A DNA stretch of 13,636 nucleotides, taken from positions 1-13,636 of the forward strand of contig JBDSYA010000120.1 of NCBI GenBank assembly GCA_039925865.1. The letters are read 5' to 3'. The position numbers and the translations under genes were made by a program. This DNA is from JBDSYA01 sp039925865 (GTDB lineage Bacteria > Bacteroidota > Ignavibacteria > Tepidaquicellales > Tepidaquicellaceae). Below the pieces are notes generated by a model. It made no database searches. It saw nothing but the letters and a program-made list of their open reading frames with translations, and was not told the DNA's origin. The stretch's first letter is position 1, and each line of letters starts with the position of its first letter. Positions 6,200-13,543 of the stretch are shown one piece after another.

Positions 6200-6940
6200 A
6201 TGAAGAATATGATTTACTTAATAATCCTTTTATTAATTTCATTTACTCAGATAGATGTTAAAGCACAGGGTTTCACATATATTCCTTTAGGACCTAAATA
6301 TGTGCAGTTTCCTTATGTAGCAGATTCTGTACGAGTGGTAAAGCACCAGGCGATTGTCAGAAATACTTCAGGTGCACCACTCAATTTCCGATTTGCCAGG
6401 ATATTAAATAATTTGCCGCCGGGTTTTGAGACTCAAATGTGTTATGATCTTTGTTACGCTCCTTTTATTGACACTATCTCACCATTTAAGCCTTATACTA
6501 TTCCATCAGGTCATCAGGATACATTATTTTATATAGATTTCACTTGTAACGGCCAGGGACTTGGAACATCAATTGTTAGAATGTACAATACCGACAATCC
6601 GGCATTGTTTGTACAGGATACTTTTAAAGTTCAGATAGGCGGTGTAGGAATTAATCAGTTGTCGACAACGGTAGAAAGTTACGCGCTCTCACAAAATTAT
6701 CCTAACCCGTTCAATCCGTCTACGGTTATTAATTTCACGATTCCCTTTGCGCAAAGAGTTAATCTAAAGGTTTACAACGTATTGGGAAATGAAGTTTCAA
6801 ATCTTGTAAACAACGAGAAGCTCTCCGCGGGAACATACAAAGTAGATTTTAATGGAAATAAATTATCTTCAGGCATTTATTATTATACTATCAGTGCTGA
6901 AAATTTTATTAATACAAAGAAAATGATTTTTCTGAAATAA
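6200..6940 (+). CDS. Secreted protein with type IX secretion C-terminal sorting domain
   Basis: A 246-residue protein. Residues 1-22 are a Sec signal peptide (basic MKNM, hydrophobic core, probable cleavage after VKA). Residues about 24-150 are a beta-rich module with three cysteines (Cys81, Cys85, Cys116), in a pattern MCYDLCYAPF followed later by FTCNGQG; I do not recognise it as a named domain, but it looks like an Ig-like beta-sandwich (inference). Residues 158-246 are a type A T9SS sorting domain: QNYPNPFNPSTVINF, then VNLKVYNVLGNEV, LSAGTYKVDF, LSSGIYYY and the terminal KKMIFLK. Such proteins pass through the outer membrane via the Por/T9SS machinery, the sorting domain being removed. 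The ligand or substrate is unknown. No enzymatic motif is seen. Confidence 0.9.
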   Translation: MKNMIYLIILLLISFTQIDVKAQGFTYIPLGPKYVQFPYVADSVRVVKHQAIVRNTSGAPLNFRFARILNNLPPGFETQMCYDLCYAPFIDTISPFKPYTIPSGHQDTLFYIDFTCNGQGLGTSIVRMYNTDNPALFVQDTFKVQIGGVGINQLSTTVESYALSQNYPNPFNPSTVINFTIPFAQRVNLKVYNVLGNEVSNLVNNEKLSAGTYKVDFNGNKLSSGIYYYTISAENFINTKKMIFLK

Positions 6941-7001
6941 ATTATGTGACTTTTAAAACAAAGTTTCAAAAGATATATTTATGTTATAAAAAAATTGATT
7001 A
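6941..7001 (+). promoter_or_regulatory. Short gap before nuoI, weak promoter candidate only
   Basis: The 61-nt gap contains TTTT (6951-6954), 19 nt, then TATATTTA (6974-6981), each one base off the Bacteroidota -33 and -7 consensus, 20 nt before the nuoI start. In sequence this AT-rich it may be chance, and nuoI may instead be read from the upstream promoter. Confidence 0.2.
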
Positions 7002-7493
7002 ATGGCCATCACAAAAAAAACAGATCTTACATTATTTGAACAAACTTATATTCCTCAAATAGTAAAAGGTTTAGGTCTGACTTTCAAACAAATCTTCAGA
7101 CCGAAATTCACAAGACAATATCCTGAAGAAAAATGGATTCCGCCTTCATCATATAGAGGAAGACCTGTGTTGGTAATGGAAGATGACGGTACTGAAAGAT
7201 GTGTTGCATGTTCATTGTGCTCGCGTGTTTGCCCTGCATTGGCAATTGAAGTTCAGGCGGGTGAAACCGGAAAAGATAAGGAACGGTATCCTGAAAAATT
7301 TGAGATCAATATGGTTAGATGTATTTTTTGCGGGTTTTGTGAAGAGGTTTGTCCTGAAGAAGCAATAGTAATGAGTGATGAGTATGAATTAGTATTTTCA
7401 AATCAGGAAGAGGCAATTTTCGGGAAAGACCAATTACTTGTCCCTAAAGAAAAGTTAAAAGACAGATTAGAGTTTTTACAGCAATACAGATAA
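7002..7493 (+). CDS. nuoI: NADH-quinone oxidoreductase subunit I (complex I ferredoxin-like subunit)
   Basis: A 163-residue peripheral-arm subunit of respiratory complex I (NuoI/Nqo9/TYKY). It carries two [4Fe-4S] clusters (N6a and N6b) that pass electrons from NADH towards the quinone site. Both cluster motifs are intact: Cys67, Cys70, Cys73, Cys77 (ERCVACSLCSRVCP) and Cys107, Cys110, Cys113, Cys117 (RCIFCGFCEEVCP). The N-terminal amphipathic part (IPQIVKGLGLTFKQIFRPK) and the tail EAIFGKDQLLVPKEKL are typical of NuoI rather than of a generic ferredoxin. Length is normal. Unusually, no other nuo gene is within the window. It lies 61 nt after one T9SS-sorted protein and 3 nt before another. 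The start is ATG 7002, with no Shine-Dalgarno. Confidence 0.93.
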   Translation: MAITKKTDLTLFEQTYIPQIVKGLGLTFKQIFRPKFTRQYPEEKWIPPSSYRGRPVLVMEDDGTERCVACSLCSRVCPALAIEVQAGETGKDKERYPEKFEINMVRCIFCGFCEEVCPEEAIVMSDEYELVFSNQEEAIFGKDQLLVPKEKLKDRLEFLQQYR

Positions 7494-7496
7494 TTT

Positions 7497-8165
7497 ATGA
7501 AAATTATATTTAAAATATTTTTAATCATAGCAATGTTTTCAACTTTTTCCAGAGCTGAAAATGATGATAATATTGTTAATCAAATAGGTGATTTTACTGC
7601 AAAGATCAAAAAAGGTGAAGTAAATCTTAACTGGAGAATTATAAATCCGGCAAATATTTACAAATTCAAACTGGAGAATAAAAAAGCCGGAACTGAAATT
7701 TATAAATCAATGTCTGACATTCTCTTTTCAAATTTCAGAAAAAAAGAAGAGAGTGATTCGTTAAACTCATATTATTACAGCTATAATGATAAGCCACAGG
7801 AAAACGGGGTATACTTTTATAAGATAAGTGCATATGATATTAATAATAAAATAGTAAGAACTGAAGAAATCAAAATAGGCATCACTGAGGTACCTGAATT
7901 TAAACTGCAACAGAATAATCCTAATCCATTTAATCCAACTACTGTAATATCATATATTGTTTTGGTTCCGACAAATGTCAGGCTTGAAGTATACAGTTTG
8001 ACAGGTAAATTTGTAGATGTACTTATTGATGGATTTCAAAACCCTGGAACATATAATGTTAATTTTAATGCAACCAAATATACAGAGATGTCAAGCGGAA
8101 TTTATTTTTATAAACTTGAAACAAATTACTCTTCGGATATTAAAAAAATGATATTCGCAAAATAG
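7497..8165 (+). CDS. Small secreted protein with fibronectin-like module and T9SS sorting domain
   Basis: A 222-residue protein. Residues 1-20 are a signal peptide ending in SRA. Residues about 28-128 look like one fibronectin type III-like beta-sandwich (strands GEVNLNWRI, YKFKLENKK, NGVYFYKISAYDINN). This is inferred from the strand pattern of WxI, a tyrosine-rich corner and YFYKISAYD. Residues about 134-222 are a type IX secretion sorting domain: QQNNPNPFNPTTVISY, VRLEVYSLTGKFV, NPGTYNVNF, SSGIYFYKL and KKMIFAK at the end. The protein is probably exported and anchored or released at the cell surface. It begins 3 nt after the nuoI stop, so the two are almost surely on one mRNA, though I see no functional link. 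No catalytic motif is apparent. Confidence 0.88.
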   Translation: MKIIFKIFLIIAMFSTFSRAENDDNIVNQIGDFTAKIKKGEVNLNWRIINPANIYKFKLENKKAGTEIYKSMSDILFSNFRKKEESDSLNSYYYSYNDKPQENGVYFYKISAYDINNKIVRTEEIKIGITEVPEFKLQQNNPNPFNPTTVISYIVLVPTNVRLEVYSLTGKFVDVLIDGFQNPGTYNVNFNATKYTEMSSGIYFYKLETNYSSDIKKMIFAK

Positions 8166-8404
8166 TACTTACTTACTACCTCTTCTCAAGTATTTAAAAC
8201 AATCCCATTCTTTCTACTTTCTTTAAACAACATTTAGCATTAATCAACAATTTTGACGATTGTATCTTTTCCCATTTTACCTGACGTCACTAAAAGAAAT
8301 TTAAAACAAATAATTGAATGTCGGGCAACGTAATTCTTTACCTTTTATAAATATTACATTTACATTGTAGATAGTAAACGAAATAATTATTTTGCTCCAC
8401 TTAT
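8166..8404. other. 239-nt intergenic region between the T9SS and CNNM genes
   Basis: No gene is seen. It contains a weak 5-bp hairpin (8247-8263, ACAAT/ATTGT, followed by ATCTTTT) that is a poor terminator. It also has a perfect 8-bp palindrome TGACGTCA (8282-8289) that could be an operator or chance. A possible promoter close to the next gene has ATTG (8364-8367), 19 nt, then TTATTTTG (8387-8394), one base off in each element, and would give a very short leader. A promoter for the downstream gene is expected somewhere here. Confidence 0.5.
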
Positions 8405-9733
8405 ATGGAATACTTTAAGTCTATATTTTTTGATCTGTTTTTATTGCTGGTATTTGTAATGATGAATGCTTTGTTTGTAGCTGCAGAGTTTGCATTAGTA
8501 AAAGTCAGGAAAACTCAGATACAGCCTTCAGAGGTAAAGAAAGATAATAAAGCAAGGCTGGCATTAAGATTGATAACCCACCTGGATGAATATCTTGCCG
8601 CTACACAGTTTGGAATAACAATATCTTCGCTCGGATTAGGATGGATAGGTGAGCCTGTTACTGCTAGAATACTGGAACCTGTGTTTCAAATTTTAAATAT
8701 TGATAACCCAAAAACTGCTCATACTATTTCTTTAACAGTTGGGTTTATCATTATAACTTTCCTACATATTATTGTAGGAGAATTAGCTCCAAAATCTTTA
8801 GCTATCAGACATCCGAAGGCCACCACCTTATTTGTTGCGATACCACTTAATGTTTTTTACCTGATCTTCAAGCCGTTCATTTGGGCATTGAATGGAACTG
8901 CAAACAGGATTTTAAAAATGATCGGGATCCAGCCGGCAACCGAATCGGAAAAATCTCATTCGGAAGAAGAGATTAGAATATTGATAGCAGAAGGGACGCG
9001 CTCGGGCGAAATCGATCAAACTGAACAGCAGCTGATTGAAAAAGTTTTTGGCTTTAATGATAAAATTGCCAGGGATGTTATGGTTCCGAGAAATAACATG
9101 TTCGCAATTGATGTTGAGGAAAACAGGGAAATTGTAATTGAGAAAGTGATTGAAGAAGGTTATTCCAGGATCCCTGCATACAAAAACAGCATAGATAATA
9201 TTGTTGGAATAATTTATTCTAAAGACATTATTAGTGCAGCAGAATATAAAAATATTATTGTGCTTCAGGATATAATAAGGCCTGCGCATTTTATTCCTGA
9301 AACTAAACACATTGGGGAGATCCTCAAAGATTTTCAGAAAAAACGCATACACCTTGGTATAGTGGTTAATGAGCACGGAGGAGTAGAGGGATTGGTCACA
9401 CTGGAGGACATCATAGAAGAAATCGTAGGTGAAATTGAAGATGAATATGACAGTGAATCGGAAAGTGATTCAAATAAAGTAAAGGTTCAGAAAAAAGGAA
9501 TTTATCTCGTTAATCCAAACATTACAATTGAGGAGTTTAACAATAAATTTGAAGCGGACATACCACTTAATTCAGATGAATATCAGACGTTAAGCGGTTT
9601 TTTACAGACTGTTACAGGGCATGTTCCGGAAATTTATGAAAGAATAGATTTTAAGGATATTGTCATTACGATAATGAAAAAATCGGGTAACAAACTTCTT
9701 CAGGTAAAAATACAGAAATTAAAAAATTATTAG
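8405..9733 (+). CDS. CNNM/CorC-type CBS-domain membrane protein (hemolysin family)
   Basis: A 442-residue inner-membrane protein of the HlyC/CorC (CNNM) family, whose studied members export Mg2+ or other divalent cations. Domains in order: CNNM/DUF21 membrane domain (about 1-190) with hydrophobic segments near 8-32, 64-80, 105-128 and 140-165 and the conserved motif VGELAPKSLAIRHP (124-137); a linker EEEIRILIAEG; a CBS pair (about 222-282 and 286-345), including VMVPRNNM, YSRIPAYKNSIDNIVG and GGVEGLVTLEDIIEEIVGEI; an acidic linker (345-357); and a CorC_HlyC C-terminal domain (about 363-440). Length is normal. The 'hemolysin' label is historical and does not imply toxicity. It starts at ATG 8405. 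It is followed by a 45-nt gap before mlaE, so may or may not be part of the same transcript. Confidence 0.92.
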   Translation: MEYFKSIFFDLFLLLVFVMMNALFVAAEFALVKVRKTQIQPSEVKKDNKARLALRLITHLDEYLAATQFGITISSLGLGWIGEPVTARILEPVFQILNIDNPKTAHTISLTVGFIIITFLHIIVGELAPKSLAIRHPKATTLFVAIPLNVFYLIFKPFIWALNGTANRILKMIGIQPATESEKSHSEEEIRILIAEGTRSGEIDQTEQQLIEKVFGFNDKIARDVMVPRNNMFAIDVEENREIVIEKVIEEGYSRIPAYKNSIDNIVGIIYSKDIISAAEYKNIIVLQDIIRPAHFIPETKHIGEILKDFQKKRIHLGIVVNEHGGVEGLVTLEDIIEEIVGEIEDEYDSESESDSNKVKVQKKGIYLVNPNITIEEFNNKFEADIPLNSDEYQTLSGFLQTVTGHVPEIYERIDFKDIVITIMKKSGNKLLQVKIQKLKNY

Positions 9734-9778
9734 TTTAGTAAAATTTTTAAAGAAAAAGCTTAAGTTAATATTTAATAT

Positions 9779-10546
9779 TTGATAACATTCATAGGCGGGA
9801 AAATTCTCAGGTTTTTTACAGAACTCGGCCAGTTCAGCAAATTGATGTTTGGTGTTATAAAAAATCTTAGCAGAGTATTCCGTGACAGAAAACTTATCAT
9901 AGAGCAGATGATGCATGTAGGTGTTAACTCTCTGGCTCTTGTTACTATTATTGGCATTTTCACAGGTGCTGTTTCCTGCTGGCAGGCAGCATATCAGATC
10001 AAAGGTTTAATATCATACAGCTATCTGGGCTCAGCAACAACCAAAGCAATTATAATTGAATTAGGTCCTGTCCTAGCAGCAATAGTACTTGCCGGAAGAG
10101 TAGGGGCCTCTATGGCTGCAGAGCTTGGAACAATGAAAGTTACCGAACAGATTGATGCACTAGAGTCAATGGCTATCAGCCCTACACGTTATCTTGCAAT
10201 GCCTAGGATCATAGCAACAACAGTCATGCTTCCTATTTTAGTAATTTATGCCAGTACAATTGCGATACTCGGATCATATGCTGTGGCGGTAGTTTTTCTT
10301 AATGTCCCTTCCGAAACATTTTTAGGCGCATTCAAAAAAGCTTTTGAGATGAAAGATGTATTGGCAGGAACTATCAAAGCATTATTTTTCGGAGTTTCAA
10401 TTTCATCTATTGGATGCTTTATTGGTTTCCAGACTACGGGCGGAGCAGAAGGAGTAGGTCTTTCAACTATTAAAGCATTTGTTATTGCCGCTGCATCTAT
10501 TCTTATACTGGATTATGTACTTTGGAATTTCTTAATAGGAATGTAA
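9779..10546 (+). CDS. mlaE: MlaE-family ABC transporter permease (phospholipid transport)
   Basis: A 255-residue permease of the MlaE/YrbE family. In Gram-negative bacteria this works with an ATPase (MlaF) and an MCE-domain lipid-binding protein (MlaD) to move phospholipids between the inner and outer membranes. The family signature is clear: ELGPVLAAIVLAGRVGAS then MAAELGTMKVTEQIDALE (94-129), ISPTRYLAMPR (133-143) and GFQTTGGAEGVGLST (216-230). There are about five hydrophobic segments (51-75, 92-110, 145-175, 198-220, 232-252). The start is TTG at 9779; an in-frame TAA is two codons upstream. The only other choice, ATG at 9845 (residue 23), would remove the normal N-terminal amphipathic helix. 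No mlaF or mlaD lies beside it; pyrB follows after 3 nt. Confidence 0.93.
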   Translation: MITFIGGKILRFFTELGQFSKLMFGVIKNLSRVFRDRKLIIEQMMHVGVNSLALVTIIGIFTGAVSCWQAAYQIKGLISYSYLGSATTKAIIIELGPVLAAIVLAGRVGASMAAELGTMKVTEQIDALESMAISPTRYLAMPRIIATTVMLPILVIYASTIAILGSYAVAVVFLNVPSETFLGAFKKAFEMKDVLAGTIKALFFGVSISSIGCFIGFQTTGGAEGVGLSTIKAFVIAAASILILDYVLWNFLIGM

Positions 10547-10549
10547 CGG

Positions 10550-11467
10550 ATGAATTTCCCTCAACATTTACCCGGGTTGAAAGATCTGAAGAAAGAAGAT
10601 ATTGAAAAAATTTTCAATGTTGCCTACATTTATAAAACTAAAATAATTGGAAAAATAAAATTTGACAGGATACTCGAAGGAAAATCTGTGTTAAATCTTT
10701 TTTTTGAAAATTCGACCAGAACACGCACTTCATTTGATCTTGCAGAGAAAAAGCTGGGAATGGATGTAATAAATTTTTCTTCAGAAAGCTCTTCGATTAG
10801 TAAAGGTGAGAGTTTCCTTGATACTGTAAAGAATATTGATGCCATGAAATTTGATTACATTGTTGTAAGACATTCTGTCCCGGGAACCCCTGATTTTCTG
10901 ATGAAACATACAGCCTCAAGTATAATCAACGCGGGTGATGGCACCAATGAACATCCGACACAAGGGTTACTGGATATTTTTACTCTAAAAGAAAAATTTG
11001 GCAACATAGAAAATTTAAATGTATGTATTGCAGGCAACATATCTCATAGTCGGGTTGCACTTTCAAATATTTTCGGCTTAAAAAAATTCGGAGTTAATAT
11101 TTCCGTTTGCGGACCTCTCTCTTTTATACCTCTTTATATCGAGTCACTTGGTGTAATTGTTTATAATGATATTGATGAAGCGATTAGAAAAAACGATGTA
11201 TTGAATATTTTGAGAGTACAGGTTGAACGAAATGCCGGATCTTTATTACCTTCACTTAATGAATTTAATAAACATTATGGAATTACAAAAAAAAGACTTC
11301 AGTCAAATCCTGACATTAAAATTTTACACCCCGGACCTATGAATATTAATGTTGAACTTGATTACGAAACTTCTTCTTCAGAAAATTCTTTTATTTTTAA
11401 ACAGGTTACTAATGGCCTTGCTATAAAATGTGCACTGTTTGAATTAATGAATGAAAATTTAAATTAA
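10550..11467 (+). CDS. pyrB: Aspartate carbamoyltransferase, catalytic subunit
   Basis: A 305-residue enzyme joining carbamoyl phosphate and L-aspartate to give N-carbamoyl-L-aspartate, the first committed step of pyrimidine synthesis. Carbamoyl-phosphate motif FFENSTRTRTSF (51-62); the catalytic loop lysine is Lys85 in SISKGES (82-88); then VVRH (105-108), NAGDGTNEHPTQGLLD (127-142), LRVQVER (221-227) and HPGPMN (260-265). After HPGPMN the usual NRGVE reads INVE, so one normally conserved arginine is Ile266; the rest of the site is intact. Length is standard. No regulatory chain (pyrI) is adjacent. The ATG at 10550 is 3 nt after mlaE's stop, and pyrC follows after 3 nt. I see no attenuator or PyrR-type leader in these tiny gaps. 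Confidence 0.95.
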   Translation: MNFPQHLPGLKDLKKEDIEKIFNVAYIYKTKIIGKIKFDRILEGKSVLNLFFENSTRTRTSFDLAEKKLGMDVINFSSESSSISKGESFLDTVKNIDAMKFDYIVVRHSVPGTPDFLMKHTASSIINAGDGTNEHPTQGLLDIFTLKEKFGNIENLNVCIAGNISHSRVALSNIFGLKKFGVNISVCGPLSFIPLYIESLGVIVYNDIDEAIRKNDVLNILRVQVERNAGSLLPSLNEFNKHYGITKKRLQSNPDIKILHPGPMNINVELDYETSSSENSFIFKQVTNGLAIKCALFELMNENLN

Positions 11468-11470
11468 TAT

Positions 11471-12751
11471 TTGGACTTACTATTAAGAAACCTTCACATC
11501 TTTTCTCCTAAAGACGGGTTTGATGAAATTTCGGATATTCTGATTCAGGACGGCATAATAAATAAAATTGGAAAAGTTAAAGGTGTAAATAAAAAATTTA
11601 AAGAAATTGATCTGCATGGTAAAACCTGTGTTCAGGGTTTTTTTGATATGCACGTTCATTTTCGTGAACCGGGCCAGACTCACAAAGAAGATATGATCAG
11701 CGGAGCAAATGCTGCTGCAAATGGCGGTTTTACAGGAGTTCTTTGCATGCCAAATACAAGTCCGATATTAGATTCTCCGTTGTTAATCAATAGTCTGCTT
11801 GAAAGATCCAAAGATTTTTTGGTTGACATCAATATTGCTGCGAGTGCAACATATAAAAGCGAAGGTGATAAATTGTCGCCAATCTTATCACTTCATCAAG
11901 CCGGGGCCAAAGCGTTTACTGATGATGGCAGACCGGTGTCGAATCCGGAAGTGATGAGAAGGATACTTGAATACACATCACAGGTTAATTCAGTGATGAT
12001 ACAGCATTGTGAAGACATGTTACTTTCAAATAAAGGTGTAATGAATGAAGGATTAAACTCGACACTAATGGGTGTAATTGGGATTCCGGAAGTGAGTGAA
12101 ACTTCTATAATAGCACGCGATATTCTTTTAACACAATTTGTAAAAAATTCAAAATATCATGTTCAGCATATTTCCTGCGGTAATAGTGTTGAACTTATAA
12201 GACATGCCAAACAAAAAAATTTAAATGTTACAGCTGAAGTTTGCCCGCATCACTTTATTTTAACAGACAAAGAATGCCTGGGATATAACACCAATGCAAA
12301 AATGAATCCGCCATTAAGGACAGATGAAAATTTAAATAAAATACTTGAGGGCTTAAAAGACGATACGATCGATGTGATATGTACAGATCATGCTCCGCAT
12401 ACTGAATATGAAAAAAGTCAGGGATTTTATGATGCTCCTTTTGGAATTGTGGGTTTAGAAACAGCGGTAGGCCTGGCTTATACTTATTTAGTAAAAAGTA
12501 ATATAATTACTTTTGAAAAATTAATTGAAAAATTTTCTGTGAACCCGAGAAAGATATTAGGCTTAAATGAAATAAAGATCCAAGAAGGGGAGCAGGCTAA
12601 TTTTACATTACTGGACAGAGGTGCGATGTGGAAAGTCAATAAAAGTAAATTTAAATCAAAGTGTTCCAATACTCCCTTTGACGGGTATGAGCTGGAATGC
12701 AAACCCTTTGGAGTTATTAATAATAATCAGTTCTATCTTTCTGAATTATAG
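11471..12751 (+). CDS. pyrC: Dihydroorotase, class I
   Basis: A 426-residue zinc amidohydrolase that cyclises N-carbamoyl-L-aspartate to dihydroorotate, the step after PyrB. Metal and active-site residues are complete: His61 and His63 in DMHVHFREPGQTHKED, Asp151 in FTDDGRPVSNPEVMRR (the class I bridging aspartate), His179 in QHCED, His233 in VQHISCG and catalytic Asp306 in CTDHAPH. NPPLRT (279-284) is also typical. The full set argues against an inactive PyrC-like paralogue. Start is TTG at 11471: pyrB's TAA lies in the same frame only two codons upstream, so no earlier start exists. It shares the nonamer TAATATTTG across the start with mlaE. parA follows after 2 nt. Confidence 0.95.
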   Translation: MDLLLRNLHIFSPKDGFDEISDILIQDGIINKIGKVKGVNKKFKEIDLHGKTCVQGFFDMHVHFREPGQTHKEDMISGANAAANGGFTGVLCMPNTSPILDSPLLINSLLERSKDFLVDINIAASATYKSEGDKLSPILSLHQAGAKAFTDDGRPVSNPEVMRRILEYTSQVNSVMIQHCEDMLLSNKGVMNEGLNSTLMGVIGIPEVSETSIIARDILLTQFVKNSKYHVQHISCGNSVELIRHAKQKNLNVTAEVCPHHFILTDKECLGYNTNAKMNPPLRTDENLNKILEGLKDDTIDVICTDHAPHTEYEKSQGFYDAPFGIVGLETAVGLAYTYLVKSNIITFEKLIEKFSVNPRKILGLNEIKIQEGEQANFTLLDRGAMWKVNKSKFKSKCSNTPFDGYELECKPFGVINNNQFYLSEL

Positions 12752-12753
12752 TC

Positions 12754-13539
12754 ATGGGAAGAATTATTTCAGTATGTGTTCCAAAAGGCGGGGTCGGTAA
12801 AACTACTACAGCAGTTAATCTTGCAGCATCACTTGCTGTAGCTGAAAAAAAAACACTGTTGATAGATGTTGATCCGTTTGGTGGTTCTGCAATTGCATTA
12901 GGTTTCACACCTGACAAGATCAAAGCCAGTCTTGCTGAGATATTTGCCTATACGCATTCACTTAAATCAGCCATACACAGAACAGAACTTGAATATTTGG
13001 ATTTCGTCCCTTCAAATATATATTCGATAAACATGCACGAGAAATTTATAAAATATTCTGAGAACCGTCTAATATTAAAGAATGCTATGAAGGAAATTGA
13101 AAATTATTATGATTATGTAATAATCGACTGTCCGCCGGTTCTAAAAGGAATTTCAACAAATGCATTGGTTGCCTCAGATTCAATTTTAATTCCAATTAAG
13201 TCGGGACACTTTTCCCTTGAAGCCGTAGACAGGCTTTTTAATTATTTTGAATGGATCAAAGAAATCGCAAACCCAAACCTTGAGATAGAAGGGATAATTT
13301 TAACGATGTACGAAAAAGATTCCAAGGTTACTAAAATTTCAGAACGCGAACTTAAAATCAAATACAGTAAATATCTCCTGAATACTTTTATTCCGAATAC
13401 AAGTTTATTAAATGAATCAACTTTTTACGGCAAGCCCTTATGTCTGTACAAGATTAACTCAGAAGGTGCAATTGCATATTTAAATCTCGCAAGCGAAATA
13501 TTGAAAAATAATTTAAAAGAAAAAAAAGAATTAGCCTGA
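12754..13539 (+). CDS. ParA/Soj-family partition-type ATPase, without an adjacent parB
   Basis: A 261-residue deviant Walker P-loop ATPase of the ParA/MinD group. The Walker A box is KGGVGKTT (11-18) with the signature lysine Lys11; LLIDVDPFGG (36-44) follows; Walker B is YVIIDCPP (121-128); the C-terminal motif reads FYGKPLCLY then SEGAIAYLNLASEIL (224-250). The usual DPQGN of chromosomal ParA/Soj is DPFGG here. Relatives position chromosomes, plasmids or large protein assemblies by ATP-driven dimerisation on DNA or membrane. No parB follows and no parS-like site was noted, so it may serve another cargo or partner with a distant ParB. It starts 2 nt after pyrC's stop, so is co-transcribed with pyrimidine genes. 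The start is ATG 12754. Confidence 0.87.
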   Translation: MGRIISVCVPKGGVGKTTTAVNLAASLAVAEKKTLLIDVDPFGGSAIALGFTPDKIKASLAEIFAYTHSLKSAIHRTELEYLDFVPSNIYSINMHEKFIKYSENRLILKNAMKEIENYYDYVIIDCPPVLKGISTNALVASDSILIPIKSGHFSLEAVDRLFNYFEWIKEIANPNLEIEGIILTMYEKDSKVTKISERELKIKYSKYLLNTFIPNTSLLNESTFYGKPLCLYKINSEGAIAYLNLASEILKNNLKEKKELA

Positions 13540-13543
13540 ACAC

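Noticed and set aside
8247..8263. ACAAT/ATTGT hairpin after the second T9SS gene
   Set aside because: The stem is only 5 bp and AT-rich and the T-run is short; too weak to call a terminator.
8282..8289. Palindrome TGACGTCA
   Set aside because: A single 8-bp palindrome without a second copy or a nearby regulator is not enough to call an operator.
8912..9376. 154-codon open frame on the minus strand inside the CNNM gene
   Set aside because: It lies fully antisense to a well-supported gene and encodes a phenylalanine/asparagine-rich sequence without recognisable motifs; a shadow of the real frame.
1257..9733. corA and the CNNM/CorC-like gene as a linked magnesium system
   Set aside because: They are on opposite strands and over 6 kb apart with unrelated genes between; both families are common and no functional link is shown.
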